This document shows, piece by piece, positions 18,001-26,554 of a stretch of 64,000 bases of DNA. The DNA is from Flavobacterium sp. 140616W15. GTDB lineage: Bacteria; Bacteroidota; Bacteroidia; Flavobacteriales; Flavobacteriaceae. The stretch spans positions 4,526,001-4,590,000 of the forward strand of contig NZ_CP033068.1 of the NCBI RefSeq assembly GCF_003668995.1. Reading direction: 5' to 3'. The position numbers and the translations under genes are program-made. Within the stretch, counting starts at the first letter, position 1, and each line of letters begins with the position of its first letter. Under the pieces are notes generated by a model. It searched no databases. It was given only the letters and a program-made list of their open reading frames with translations, and was not told where the DNA came from.

Positions 18001-18822
18001 ATGGCAAACGTTAAAGTTAAAAAAGAAAGTACTTCAAATGGCGGAGGAATGGTGTCTGGATTGATTATTGCAGCATGTATTTTTGTGGGTTGGTGTATTT
18101 GGAATTTCCTAATGGGATCTCCTTCGAATTTTGAAGGTGGTACTGTTGAAGGGCATCCATTAAATATATTAGGTATGGTTTACCATGGAGGTATTATCGT
18201 TCCAATTTTGTTAGGTATGTTATTAATGGTTCTTGTGTTTTCTATCGAAAGATATACAGTTATCACTAAAGCAGCTGGAAAAGTAAACTTGGATAAATTT
18301 ATGAAAAGTGTTCAAGGAAGTATTAAAGAAGGAAACATTGATGCAGCTATCGCTTCATGTGACAAACAACAAGGTTCAGTTGCAAATGCAATTAAATCAG
18401 CTTTAATTAAATACCAAGAAGTTAAAAAAGAAGGATTCAATAGTGAAGAAGCTTCAGAAACTATTCACAAAGAAATCGAAGAGGTAACTTCATTAGAAAT
18501 GCCAATGTTAGAGAAAAACATGACAATTATCTCAGCTTTAGTATCTTTAGGTACATTAGGAGGATTGTTAGGAACAGTATCTGGTATGATTAAAGCATTT
18601 AGCGCGTTAGCTTCTACAGGTACTCCTGATCAAGCTGCACTTGCAAATGGTATTTCTGAAGCACTTGTAAATACTGCAACTGGTATTAGTACTTCTATCT
18701 TTGCAATTATTGCTTACAACTTCTTTACATCTAAAATTGACGATTTAACTTACTCTATCGATGAGGCAGGTACTACTATCGTTAATACTTACAGACATTT
18801 CAGAGGAAGTTTAAGACAATAA
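18001..18822 (+). CDS. exbB: MotA/TolQ/ExbB proton channel protein
   Basis: A 273-residue inner-membrane protein of the ExbB/TolQ family, which with ExbD turns proton flow into force on TonB. A transmembrane helix lies near residues 20-37, a second at ~61-82 (GGIIVPILLGMLLMVLVFSIERY), and the two family helices at ~175-200 (ISALVSLGTLGGLLGTVSGMIKAF) and ~220-245. The conserved GLLGTVxGM motif is present. The extra N-terminal helix is usual for Bacteroidota ExbB. It is first in an operon with two exbD genes and tonB; spacing to the next gene is 45 bp. Confidence 0.93.
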   Translation: MANVKVKKESTSNGGGMVSGLIIAACIFVGWCIWNFLMGSPSNFEGGTVEGHPLNILGMVYHGGIIVPILLGMLLMVLVFSIERYTVITKAAGKVNLDKFMKSVQGSIKEGNIDAAIASCDKQQGSVANAIKSALIKYQEVKKEGFNSEEASETIHKEIEEVTSLEMPMLEKNMTIISALVSLGTLGGLLGTVSGMIKAFSALASTGTPDQAALANGISEALVNTATGISTSIFAIIAYNFFTSKIDDLTYSIDEAGTTIVNTYRHFRGSLRQ

Positions 18823-18867
18823 ATAATTTTTTAGCATGATTATTGCTAAATTTAAAAATAAAAGATA

Positions 18868-19479
18868 ATGGCAAAAATAAAAATGAAAAAAAAGTCAATG
18901 TCTACGGACATGACTGCCATGTGTGATGTTGCGTTTCTTTTGTTGACATTCTTTATTTTGACTGCTACTGCAAAAGTGCCTGAGGCACTTCCTGTAGACA
19001 CGCCTTCATCTACTGTGCAAACTAAATTACCTGAAACGGATTTAGCGACTATTACAATAGGAAAAGGAAAAGTATTTTTTGATTTAAAAGGAAGAGAAGT
19101 TCGTAAAAGAACTTTGGAGCTTATGTCAGAAAAATATGGTGTTGCTTTTACTGATGATGATAAAACTGAATTCTCTTTGATGGAAGGATTTGGAGTTCCG
19201 ATTACAAATCTGAAAGAAATCATAGAAATGAAAGCGGCTGATAGAAGTAAAGCTGGTCAACCTGGTATTCCTAAAGATTCTTTAGATAATCAGTTAAAAG
19301 AATGGATTTACAATGCGCGTATTGCAAATATTGAAATTGCTGATAAAGAATTACAATTCGCTATAAAAGGTGATGCAAAGGAAGAATATCCTGCAATTCG
19401 TAAAGTGATGGATATCCTGCAAGATCAAAAAATCAATACCTTTAACTTGGTTACTGGTTTGAGAGGAAAAGACTTTTAA
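18868..19479 (+). CDS. exbD: ExbD/TolR biopolymer transport protein (first copy)
   Basis: A 203-residue ExbD-type protein with a short basic cytoplasmic N-terminus (KIKMKKKSMSTD), then the single membrane helix at ~15-32 preceded by MTAMCDVAFLLLTFF. Asp19 in MCDVAF is the expected protonatable residue. The remaining ~165 residues are periplasmic and longer than in enterobacterial ExbD (~140 in total). It shares the membrane motif with the next gene but differs in the periplasmic part, so the two may form a heteromeric ExbD set. Confidence 0.92.
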   Translation: MAKIKMKKKSMSTDMTAMCDVAFLLLTFFILTATAKVPEALPVDTPSSTVQTKLPETDLATITIGKGKVFFDLKGREVRKRTLELMSEKYGVAFTDDDKTEFSLMEGFGVPITNLKEIIEMKAADRSKAGQPGIPKDSLDNQLKEWIYNARIANIEIADKELQFAIKGDAKEEYPAIRKVMDILQDQKINTFNLVTGLRGKDF

Positions 19480-19498
19480 TTAAAAAACATACACTAAA

Positions 19499-20053
19499 AT
19501 GGCTGAATTAAATACCGGCGACGGTGGAGGCGGGAAAGGTGGTAAAGTAAGAAGTAAAAAGCAAAACGCAAAAGTAGATTTAACTGCGATGGTGGATTTA
19601 GCTTTCTTATTGATCACATTCTTTATGCTTACCACAACGTTGTCAAAGCCTCAATCGATGAGCTTGGGGTTGCCAGATAAAGAGGATACAAAGATAGATC
19701 AAAAAATTAAAGTTGATGAGAATCGTACTATGACTCTAATGTTAGGTGCTGATAATAAGTTAACTTATTATATGGGATTGCTTGAAACTCCTATCGCTGG
19801 ACCTAAAGAAATTGCTTACGGTAAAGACGGGATTCGTAAAGAATTGTTAAGCAGAAAAAAATCTGTATTAGAATATTCTGCTGGAATTGGGAAACCAAAA
19901 AACGGTATTATTGTGATCATTAAACCGACTAAAAAATCTACCTACAAAAATTTGGTTGATATCTTGGATGAAATGGCTATTACTGGTGTAGAAACCTATG
20001 CAATTGTTAATGAGTTTTCACCAGAGGAAGCAAAATTGGTAGATAAAAAATAA
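19499..20053 (+). CDS. exbD: ExbD/TolR biopolymer transport protein (second copy)
   Basis: A 184-residue paralogue of the preceding gene, 19 bp downstream. The N-terminus is Gly- and Lys-rich (GDGGGGKGGKVRSKK), followed by KVDLTAMVDLAFLLITFFML, where Asp33 is the expected proton carrier. The periplasmic domain ends with a segment resembling the TolR/ExbD fold (NGIIVIIKPTKKSTYKNLVDILDEM). Two consecutive exbD genes before tonB are common in Flavobacteria. Confidence 0.92.
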   Translation: MAELNTGDGGGGKGGKVRSKKQNAKVDLTAMVDLAFLLITFFMLTTTLSKPQSMSLGLPDKEDTKIDQKIKVDENRTMTLMLGADNKLTYYMGLLETPIAGPKEIAYGKDGIRKELLSRKKSVLEYSAGIGKPKNGIIVIIKPTKKSTYKNLVDILDEMAITGVETYAIVNEFSPEEAKLVDKK

Positions 20054-20092
20054 GAGCAATCTTATCTTTTAACACCCTAATAATCAATAAAA

Positions 20093-20887
20093 ATGAAATT
20101 AGATATTATAAAAAACCAGTGGCTTGATATCGTATTCGAAGGGCGTAATAAGATATATGGTGCATATGAGCTAAGAAAATCTAATCAGAAAACTACGGTA
20201 AGAGCGCTTATCATAGGGTCTATTATTTTTTCACTTCTTATTGCTGCTCCAGTTATCGCGAACCTTTTGCCAGATTCTAAAACAGAAGATGGTCCTAAGG
20301 ATATTAAGATTACCACTGTAAAATTACCTCCTAAGAAAGAGGAAATTAAACCTAATCTTCCGCCTCCACCACCGCCACCTCCAAAAGTGGATCAAGTGAA
20401 GTTTGTGAAGCCTGTTGTAGCAAAAGCTAATGAAGTAACTGAAGAGCCACCAAAATTAGTGGAGCTTAAAGAGAAAAAAATTGGTGCTGAAACTATTAAA
20501 GGAGATCCAGATGCAGTATTAACTGTAGAACCAGTAGGTACAGGAACTGCTGCAGTAGTTGAAGAAGATAACCAAGTGTATAACACTGCAGGTATCGAAG
20601 TTAAACCAGAATTCCCTGGAGGAATTGAAAAATTCTACAAATTTGTAGCTAATAATTATAGAACTCCAGAAGAAGAAGGTTTAAAAGGTAAAGTTTACGT
20701 TACTTTCGTAGTTGAAAAAGACGGATCATTAACAGACATTAAAGTTTTAAGAGATATAGGTTACGGAACGGGACCAGAGGCTATTAGAGTTTTAAAGAAG
20801 TGTCCAAAATGGAACCCTGGAGAACAAAATGGTAAAAAAGTTAGAGTATTATACTCTCTTCCTATTACTATCCAAACTGCAGAGTAA
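20093..20887 (+). CDS. tonB: TonB energy-transducing protein
   Basis: A 264-residue TonB. The N-terminal cytoplasmic part carries the Bacteroidota motif GRNKIYGAYELRKS, followed by one membrane helix at ~36-56. A periplasmic spacer rich in Pro and Lys contains eight prolines in a row near residue 90 and a VKFVKPVVAKANE segment. The C-terminal domain (residues ~170-264, PEFPGGIEKFYKFV ... GKVYVTFVVEKDGSLTDIKVLRDIG) is the TonB_C fold that grips the TonB box of outer-membrane receptors such as SusC. Its stop overlaps the next start (TAATG), implying translational coupling. Confidence 0.94.
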   Translation: MKLDIIKNQWLDIVFEGRNKIYGAYELRKSNQKTTVRALIIGSIIFSLLIAAPVIANLLPDSKTEDGPKDIKITTVKLPPKKEEIKPNLPPPPPPPPKVDQVKFVKPVVAKANEVTEEPPKLVELKEKKIGAETIKGDPDAVLTVEPVGTGTAAVVEEDNQVYNTAGIEVKPEFPGGIEKFYKFVANNYRTPEEEGLKGKVYVTFVVEKDGSLTDIKVLRDIGYGTGPEAIRVLKKCPKWNPGEQNGKKVRVLYSLPITIQTAE

Positions 20888-21117
20888 TGTTGAAACAACT
20901 GCTTGATAATATTAAGAAGAAATCGCTAAAAGAGCGATTTCTTCTTGTTTTAGGAATGTTCTTCTTCCTAATGTATTTCGTGATAGGTTTAGCCATCATT
21001 TTTTGGAAAACTTTGCCAATTGCAATGGAATATAAGTATAGAGTTGCTTTTGGTGTATTATTAATTGTATATTCGTTTATTAGATTTGTTAGATTTTTTA
21101 ATTCAAATACAGACTAG
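20887..21117 (+). CDS. Small two-helix membrane protein of the tonB operon
   Basis: A 76-residue protein whose ATG overlaps the tonB stop codon by one base. Two transmembrane segments are visible, at ~19-39 (LLVLGMFFFLMYFVIGLAIIF) and ~52-66 (VAFGVLLIVYSFIRF), with a basic N-terminus. I recognise no domain. The tight overlap and position suggest that it is co-made with TonB or with the next lipoprotein, perhaps as an accessory of the complex; this is inference. Confidence 0.75.
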   Translation: MLKQLLDNIKKKSLKERFLLVLGMFFFLMYFVIGLAIIFWKTLPIAMEYKYRVAFGVLLIVYSFIRFVRFFNSNTD

Positions 21118-21119
21118 AC

Positions 21120-22040
21120 ATGTTTAAGAATAGTAAAGTTTTGTTATTAGTAGTATTGGGTTTCTTGTTTGTTACTTGTAATCAGAAAGAGAAGGGTAAA
21201 AATGAAAAAGAAACTATACTTAAAGGCAGTATGGATATTGCTGTAGATGAAACATTGGTTCCCATTGTTGAAGATCAGGTAGCTGTTTTTGAAGGAACTT
21301 ATGATGCAAAAATTACTATCAAGCCTAAATCTGAAGCTGAAATTATTAATGATTTATTGAATCAAAAAACTTCTGTTGCTTTTACTGCACGTGATTTAAC
21401 TAAAGAAGAGAGAGACGTTTTTAATAAAAAGAAAATAGTACCTAAAGTAACGCCAGTTGCTATAGATGCAATTGCATTTATTTCAAACAAAGACAATAAT
21501 GATACTTTAATTGCGTTGAAAAGTGTAATTAATTTTATGCAAGGAAAACCTGAAGCAAATATTAAAGGATTAGTCTTTGATAATCCAAATTCGAGTACAT
21601 TACGATATTTAAAAACTTTAGCAGAAATTAAAGATGTCCCTAAAGAAGGTGTTTTTTCATTTAAAACGAATGAAGAAGTGATTAAATTCGTATCCGAAAA
21701 TAAGGGAATGATTGGAGTTGTTGGAGTAAATTGGTTATCACAACCTTCTCCTGAATTAAAAAAATATGTGGCTAAAGTAAATGTGTTGAGTGTAAAAGGT
21801 CTTAAAAGTGATAAATTTATAGCCCCAACTCAAAACAACATTGCAGAAGAGACTTATCCTTTGGCACGTGATTTGTATATTATAAATTGTCAAGGTTACT
21901 CTGGATTAGGTATAGGGTTTGCTTCTTTTGTTGGAGGAGATATTGGACAAAGAATAGTCTTAAAATCAGGATTATTGCCAATACGAGTTCCAGGAAGAAA
22001 GCTCAATATTAGAAATGAAATTATTAAAGAAAAAGAATAA
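21120..22040 (+). CDS. PstS-like substrate-binding lipoprotein
   Basis: A 306-residue protein with a lipoprotein signal ending LFVTC (Cys21). The mature part resembles the PstS-like phosphate-binding fold: GSMDIAVDETLVPIVEDQVAVFEGTY, then TARDLTKEE, VTPVAIDAIAFISNK (the usual 'xxDAIAVIVN' strand), GLVFDNPNSSTLRYL (a Ser/Thr-rich anion-binding turn) and GMIGVVGVNW. No pstCAB transporter genes are near. It lies 2 bp after the small membrane protein and 16 bp before a TPR gene, inside the tonB operon. It may bind an anion or serve as a sensor or adaptor rather than feed an ABC transporter. Confidence 0.8.
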   Translation: MFKNSKVLLLVVLGFLFVTCNQKEKGKNEKETILKGSMDIAVDETLVPIVEDQVAVFEGTYDAKITIKPKSEAEIINDLLNQKTSVAFTARDLTKEERDVFNKKKIVPKVTPVAIDAIAFISNKDNNDTLIALKSVINFMQGKPEANIKGLVFDNPNSSTLRYLKTLAEIKDVPKEGVFSFKTNEEVIKFVSENKGMIGVVGVNWLSQPSPELKKYVAKVNVLSVKGLKSDKFIAPTQNNIAEETYPLARDLYIINCQGYSGLGIGFASFVGGDIGQRIVLKSGLLPIRVPGRKLNIRNEIIKEKE

Positions 22041-22056
22041 ATTAATTATAATAGAG

Positions 22057-23724
22057 ATGAATAAATTTAAAATTTTTAGTGTTGCATTAATGGCGACAGC
22101 TGCCGGAGCTTATGCGCAAGATATAAGTCAAGCTAAAAAAGCTATCGATGCTGAGCAATTTGAAAAAGCAAAAACAGTTCTACAATCAATTATTAAAGCA
22201 AAACCAACAGATGGTGAGGCTCCATTTATATTGGGTAATGTTTACTTAAGTCAACAAGTTGCTGACTCAGCTAAGATATATTATCTAAATAGTGTGGCTG
22301 CTTCTAGTCGTGCTAATCTTGGTTATATTGGTTTAGGTCAATTAGATTTAGATAACAAAAATACAACGGCCGCTCAAGCAAATTTTGCTTCTGCTATAAA
22401 GCCAATGAAAAGAAAAGATGTAGAAGAGTTTGTCTACATTGGTAGAGCATACATGAATTCTGTTAACCCAGATTACAAAAGTGCCATTACTACTTTAAAC
22501 CGTGCATTAGCTATAGATCCACAAAATGCTCAAGTACTTTTAGCACTTGGTGACGCATATTATGGAGATAATAACCAAAATGAAGCTTATAAATCATACC
22601 GTAATGCATTTCAAGCTGATCCAACTTTGTTGAGAGCAAAAATGCAGCTTGGGGTATTGTTAAAAGGTGCAAAATCTTACGATGAAGCTATTAAAGCATT
22701 CAACGAAGTTATTGCTTTAGATGCTAATTATGGTCCTGTTTATAGAGAATTAGCTGAAACATATTACAAATGGGCAAGAAATAAGCCTTCTACAAGAGAA
22801 GTTAATTATAAAAAAGCGATTACTAATTACGAGAAATATCTAACTCTTACAGATTACTCTATTCATTCTAGAATGCGTCATGCAGATTTCTTAATTTTAG
22901 TTGAAGACTATAAAGCTTTAGAGAAAGAAGCGAATGAAATGATTAAGTTAGATAAAGTAAATCCTAGAATTTTTAGATATTTAGGGTATGCTGCTTATGA
23001 AAATGGTAACGTAGATGTAGCTATTAAGTCATTAGAAGATTATGTAAAAAATCCTTCAAACAAAATTATTGCTAAAGATTATTTGTATTTAGGTTTTGCA
23101 AAAATTAAAAAAGGAACAAGTGCTGATGGTGCTTCAATTGACCCAGCTGCATTCGAAGCAGGTTTAGTTGAAATTAGAAAAGCTGTAGCGATGGAACCTT
23201 TGGCAGTTCAAGATTTAGGTGATCTTGGAAAAGCATTGTTTGGTAAAAAACTATATAAAGAAGCTGCCGCGCTTTTTGAATTTGGTACTAAAGTTCCGGA
23301 GTCTGCAACTTACTTAGATGATAATGTTTATTACGGATTATCTATATTCTATGATAATAATAAAGCTAATGTTAAGCCAGATCCTATTGCTTTACAAAAA
23401 GCAGATGCTGCATTTGTAAATGTACTTACTGCTTCACCAACTTATCAAGAAGCTTACTTGTATAGAGCAAGAACAAATAGATTACTTGAGAATGACGAAG
23501 TGATGACTAAGAACTATGAGGATTATGTTGCGAAAACTACTGAAAAAGGAGATGAAGAACTTGCTAAACCAGCAGTTAAGACTAAATTCATAGAAGCTTA
23601 CAATAATATTGCAGCTAGTTATGCAAATACAGATAAGGCAAAAGCAATTGAATATTTCAATAAAACTTTAGCATTAGATCCTACAAATGCATATGCAACA
23701 CAGTCTTTGAATACTTTAAAATAA
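22057..23724 (+). CDS. Exported tetratricopeptide repeat protein
   Basis: From ATG 22057 this is 555 residues with a signal peptide (MNKFKIFSVALMATAAGAYAQ). Tetratricopeptide units cover most of the length, for example AKKAIDAEQFEKAKTVLQSI, ALAIDPQNAQVLLALGDAYY, AFNEVIALDANYGPVYRELAETYY and KALALDPTNAYATQ near the C-terminus. A longer reading from 22015 overlaps the upstream gene and would lose the signal. It is the last gene of the exbB-tonB operon and is followed by a terminator. A periplasmic scaffold role is likely; partners unknown. Confidence 0.88.
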   Translation: MNKFKIFSVALMATAAGAYAQDISQAKKAIDAEQFEKAKTVLQSIIKAKPTDGEAPFILGNVYLSQQVADSAKIYYLNSVAASSRANLGYIGLGQLDLDNKNTTAAQANFASAIKPMKRKDVEEFVYIGRAYMNSVNPDYKSAITTLNRALAIDPQNAQVLLALGDAYYGDNNQNEAYKSYRNAFQADPTLLRAKMQLGVLLKGAKSYDEAIKAFNEVIALDANYGPVYRELAETYYKWARNKPSTREVNYKKAITNYEKYLTLTDYSIHSRMRHADFLILVEDYKALEKEANEMIKLDKVNPRIFRYLGYAAYENGNVDVAIKSLEDYVKNPSNKIIAKDYLYLGFAKIKKGTSADGASIDPAAFEAGLVEIRKAVAMEPLAVQDLGDLGKALFGKKLYKEAAALFEFGTKVPESATYLDDNVYYGLSIFYDNNKANVKPDPIALQKADAAFVNVLTASPTYQEAYLYRARTNRLLENDEVMTKNYEDYVAKTTEKGDEELAKPAVKTKFIEAYNNIAASYANTDKAKAIEYFNKTLALDPTNAYATQSLNTLK

Positions 23725-23747
23725 TTTAAAGATTATACTATTTTTGA

Positions 23748-23779
23748 AACCGATAACTCTATGAGTTGTCGGTTTTTTT
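23748..23779 (+). terminator. Terminator of the exbB-tonB operon
   Basis: AACCGATAACTC (23748-23759), loop TAT, GAGTTGTCGGTT (23763-23774, one G-U pair), then T residues. Confidence 0.88.
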
Positions 23780-23780
23780 A

Positions 23781-23808
23781 TTGTTCCATTTTTTATTGAC
23801 TATCTTTG
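23781..23808 (+). promoter_or_regulatory. Promoter for queE
   Basis: TTG at 23781-23783, 17 bp spacer, TATCTTTG at 23801-23808, 17 bp before the start codon: a short leader. Confidence 0.72.
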
Positions 23809-23825
23809 CACTTTAAAATTTAGTA

Positions 23826-24458
23826 ATGTTATCAAAAGAAATACAATTAGAAGTAAATAAAGGTGCAATGTTACCCTTGATGGAAGAGTTTTATACGATT
23901 CAAGGAGAAGGATTTCATACAGGAACAGCAGCTTATTTTATCCGTATTGGTGGGTGTGATGTTGGTTGCCATTGGTGTGATGTTAAAGAAAGTTGGAATG
24001 CAGAATTGCATCCACCAACAAGTGTTGACTTAATTGTGAGTAATGCTAGTAAATCAGCTGATACAGTTGTTGTTACAGGTGGTGAGCCGTTAACATGGGA
24101 CATGACTATACTGACGAAGGAATTGAAAAATAAAAATTTGAAAGTCCACATTGAAACCTCAGGGGCTTACCCGTTAACAGGAACGTGGGATTGGATCTGC
24201 CTTTCACCAAAAAAGAACAAATTACCTACACAAACAGTTTATGATAATGCCCATGAGCTAAAGGTGATCATTTATAATAAGCATGATTTTATTTTTGCCG
24301 AAGAACAAGCTGAATTGGTAAATGGGAATGCAATATTATTTCTTCAGCCAGAATGGAGTAAGAAAGAAGAGATGACACCACTTATTGTTGAGTATGTAAT
24401 GAACAATCCAAAATGGAGAGTATCGCTTCAGACACATAAATATTTGAATATTCCTTAA
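23826..24458 (+). CDS. queE: 7-carboxy-7-deazaguanine synthase
   Basis: A radical SAM enzyme of 210 residues that converts 6-carboxytetrahydropterin to 7-carboxy-7-deazaguanine in preQ0/queuosine synthesis. The cluster-binding motif is CDVGCHWC (Cys44, Cys48, Cys51), C-x3-C-x2-C as in canonical radical SAM proteins. EEFYTIQGEGFHTGTAAYFIRIGGC, VVTGGEPLTW and LKVHIETSGAYPL complete the family pattern, and the short size is typical. It is a single-gene unit with its own promoter and terminator. queD and queC are not here; queA is at 5.2 kb. Confidence 0.95.
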   Translation: MLSKEIQLEVNKGAMLPLMEEFYTIQGEGFHTGTAAYFIRIGGCDVGCHWCDVKESWNAELHPPTSVDLIVSNASKSADTVVVTGGEPLTWDMTILTKELKNKNLKVHIETSGAYPLTGTWDWICLSPKKNKLPTQTVYDNAHELKVIIYNKHDFIFAEEQAELVNGNAILFLQPEWSKKEEMTPLIVEYVMNNPKWRVSLQTHKYLNIP

Positions 24459-24482
24459 CAAAAGTGATGTTTATAAAAAAAA

Positions 24483-24522
24483 CAAAAGCCTTTTCATGTA
24501 CGAAAAGGCTTTTGTTTTTTTT
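24483..24522. terminator. Strong terminator after queE
   Basis: 13-bp perfect stem, 24483-24495 with 24502-24514 (CAAAAGCCTTTTC and its complement), 6-nt loop, then a T tract. Flanking A and T runs allow use on both strands, and a minus-strand gene converges on it. Confidence 0.9.
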
Positions 24523-24614
24523 GTGATGCTATGTGAAAAGACAATAGGGGTAAAAATTATACATATTGAGTAAAATAGTTTCAGTTTGTATTTAGTTCGT
24601 GATGCCTTTCTGGA

Positions 24615-25157
24615 TTACCATCCTTTTTGTTTCTTTAAACCAGTAATATGAGCCAGATGGTGATTTCCATGCCATGCATAAGTTCCGATTATCTGTTTAA
24701 GAGAGACTATTGAATTGTTTTCGGGATGAATAAAAGTTTTCTCCAAATCAGCTTTAGATAAGTTTTTCATGATGTAGCCTAAACGAAAATGTAAACCTTC
24801 TAGTAAAGACAAAGTAGGTTGTATTGGCATTGTTAGATTGTCAGGTAACTCAGCCCATAGATCTTCGTGATAGGCTTTTATTATTGGATTGTCTTCAGTC
24901 AAGGCCCATTTTATTCTTATAAAACAATTCATATGACTTTCTGCGCAATGATGAATGAGTTGTCTTACAGTCCAGCCTTCTGGTCGGTATGCGGTGTTAA
25001 GTTGTTCGTCGGATAAATTAATGACTTCCTTTTTTAATCTTTCCGGAAAAGTGGAAATCTCTTCGATTTTGATTGAAATATAATCAGGAGAATACGTGTC
25101 AGGTGTTATAAATTTTCCAATTGGGTATTTTAGTTTCTCTAAATCTAAATTTTCCAT
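24615..25157 (-). CDS. DinB/YfiT-type thiol-transferase-like protein
   Basis: A 180-residue four-helix-bundle protein of the DinB superfamily, closest to YfiT/BstA. Visible marks are YRPEGWTVRQLIHHCAESH near residue 60, with metal-binding His, and a C-terminal YAWHGNHHLAHI carrying two further His residues, giving a three-His metal site. BstA enzymes transfer bacillithiol to electrophiles, and earlier members were called metal-dependent hydrolases. It is cytoplasmic. It lies 17 bp downstream of the methyltransferase gene, so they are probably one unit. The bacillithiol link in this organism is an inference. Confidence 0.85.
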   Translation of the reverse strand: MENLDLEKLKYPIGKFITPDTYSPDYISIKIEEISTFPERLKKEVINLSDEQLNTAYRPEGWTVRQLIHHCAESHMNCFIRIKWALTEDNPIIKAYHEDLWAELPDNLTMPIQPTLSLLEGLHFRLGYIMKNLSKADLEKTFIHPENNSIVSLKQIIGTYAWHGNHHLAHITGLKKQKGW

Positions 25158-25174
25158 TTTTTTATGTTTTATTT

Positions 25175-25881
25175 TTAAACAGTAAGTCTAGCTAAATAAT
25201 CATAATGCTCTCCTTCTAAAACCAGTTCGCACTTAAACCCGTTTGCTATAGCGGCATTTTGAAGTGTGTTGTAATCTAAGTATAGCCATTCAAAAGCAGA
25301 TTCTTTTTCTCCTTTATAAGAGATGTTAAAAATAACTTCTCCATAATATTCAGTATCTGATGGAATCCATTTTCCGCCATCTTCATCTTCATCAAACATA
25401 TATATTATGTCAGAACTATCAAGTAAGATTTGTCCCCAGGATTCAAGAGAGATTTTAGCTTCGATAAAAATTTATTACAATTTTGTAGTTTTCCAAAAAT
25501 CCCCACGCCATTCATTAGTGATATAATTGTGTCGTATTTTTCCACTTCAAGAGTTAGTACATCTTGTACTCTCGCATTTTTTATACCACGAAGTTTACAA
25601 GTTTCGATGGCTTTTTCAGAAATGTCTATCGAAGTTACATCAAGTTTCTTTTCGTTCTGTAAGTATAAACTGTGGCTTCCCGCACCGCAACCTACATCAA
25701 GTATTTTTCCTTTGGCAAGTTCCAATGCTTTTTGTTCCAGTTTAGGCATTTCATTATAGGAGCGAAATAAATAAGCAACACTCATTTCGTCTGCTTCAGA
25801 AATTGTAGTTTCGGTAATTAAATCCTCTGGCGAATTGTTGGTCTGGAAATCCAGTATTGCTTTCCCAAAAAGGTCTTTCAT
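25175..25881 (-). pseudogene. SAM-dependent methyltransferase with apparent one-base deletion
   Basis: Two reading frames together make one class I methyltransferase of about 235 residues. The first 158 codons (from 25881) hold motif I, KILDVGCGAGSHSLYL, the post-I acidic DVTSIDIS and the helix before LLNPG. After LLNPG the frame runs into DKSYLIVLT and stops. Adding one G to the GGGG run near 25436-25439 gives LLNPGGQILLDSSDIIYMF, the expected strand, and joins the downstream 74 codons (MFDEDEDGG...YLARLTV) without a gap. So this is a real gene with a one-base loss, a recent pseudogene or a homopolymer sequencing error. No slippery heptamer is present. Substrate unknown. Confidence 0.8.
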
Positions 25882-25910
25882 CGTATTTTAGTTCAAAGTT
25901 TAAGGTTTCG

Positions 25911-25947
25911 AGTTTAAAGTTGTTTAATTTTGCAGTTCAACTTTAAA
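25911..25947. promoter_or_regulatory. Inverted repeat around the -7 element of the ykgJ-type gene
   Basis: TTTAAAGTTG (25913-25922) is the reverse complement of CAACTTTAAA (25938-25947). The 15-nt loop holds TAATTTTG at 25925-25932, an exact TAnnTTTG element reading right. The interval separates the divergent methyltransferase and cysteine-cluster genes, so it may be an operator. Confidence 0.45.
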
Positions 25948-25955
25948 TCTTAAAC

Positions 25956-26450
25956 TTGAAAGAAATTTTAAACAACTTAAATAAGTTGGCCAAAGATAAG
26001 CATATCGAAAACAAAAAGTATTTCGATAAGCTTAAAAAGAAACAACCTAAGAATTTAGATTATGTAATGCAGGAATTGCATGATGCTGAATTTAGGAAAA
26101 CAGATTGCTTAAAATGTGCTAACTGTTGCAAAACAACAGGGCCGTTATTTACGGATGCGGATATCGAGCGTATCTCGAAACATTTACGACAAAAGCCACA
26201 ACAGTTTATTGAACAATACCTTCGTATAGATGAAGACAAGGATTATGTTTTGCAAAGTGTCCCATGTACTTTCTTAGATAATGAAAACTATTGTATGATT
26301 TATGATGTGCGACCTAAAGCATGTCGTGAATTCCCGCATACAGATCGCAAAAAGTTCCAGCAAATTTCTGATTTAACTCTTAAAAATGTTGCAATGTGCC
26401 CAGCAGCATTTAATATTGTAGAAGCAATGAAAAAACGCCTGCCTCTATAA
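25956..26450 (+). CDS. YkgJ family Cys-cluster protein
   Basis: A 164-residue protein starting at a TTG. After a charged helical N-terminus comes the CxxCxxCC cluster DCLKCANCCKTTG (from residue ~51), then PCTFLDNENYCMIYDVRPKACREFP with further Cys residues: the pattern of the CxxCxxCC/YkgJ family, thought to bind Zn or an Fe-S cluster. No ATG lies near in frame, and a −7 element ends 24 bp before the TTG, so the short-leader TTG start is accepted. Its role is not established; a link to Fe-S or protein modification is often suggested. Confidence 0.82.
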   Translation: MKEILNNLNKLAKDKHIENKKYFDKLKKKQPKNLDYVMQELHDAEFRKTDCLKCANCCKTTGPLFTDADIERISKHLRQKPQQFIEQYLRIDEDKDYVLQSVPCTFLDNENYCMIYDVRPKACREFPHTDRKKFQQISDLTLKNVAMCPAAFNIVEAMKKRLPL

Positions 26451-26518
26451 AGGAAGACTTCTGCCTTAAATATTTCGTAATTGTTTTTACGAGTAATTTA
26501 AGTTTACTTATTAAACCG

Positions 26519-26526
26519 TATTTTTG
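26519..26526 (+). promoter_or_regulatory. -7 promoter element before the permease gene
   Basis: TATTTTTG, a perfect TAnnTTTG, 28 bp before the TTG start. No clear -33 TTG at the right spacing. Confidence 0.45.
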
Positions 26527-26554
26527 AACTTATAAAAAAAGACACCCAATTAAA

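Noticed and set aside
22015..22056. Upstream start for the TPR protein
   Set aside because: It overlaps the PstS-like gene and would spoil the signal peptide.
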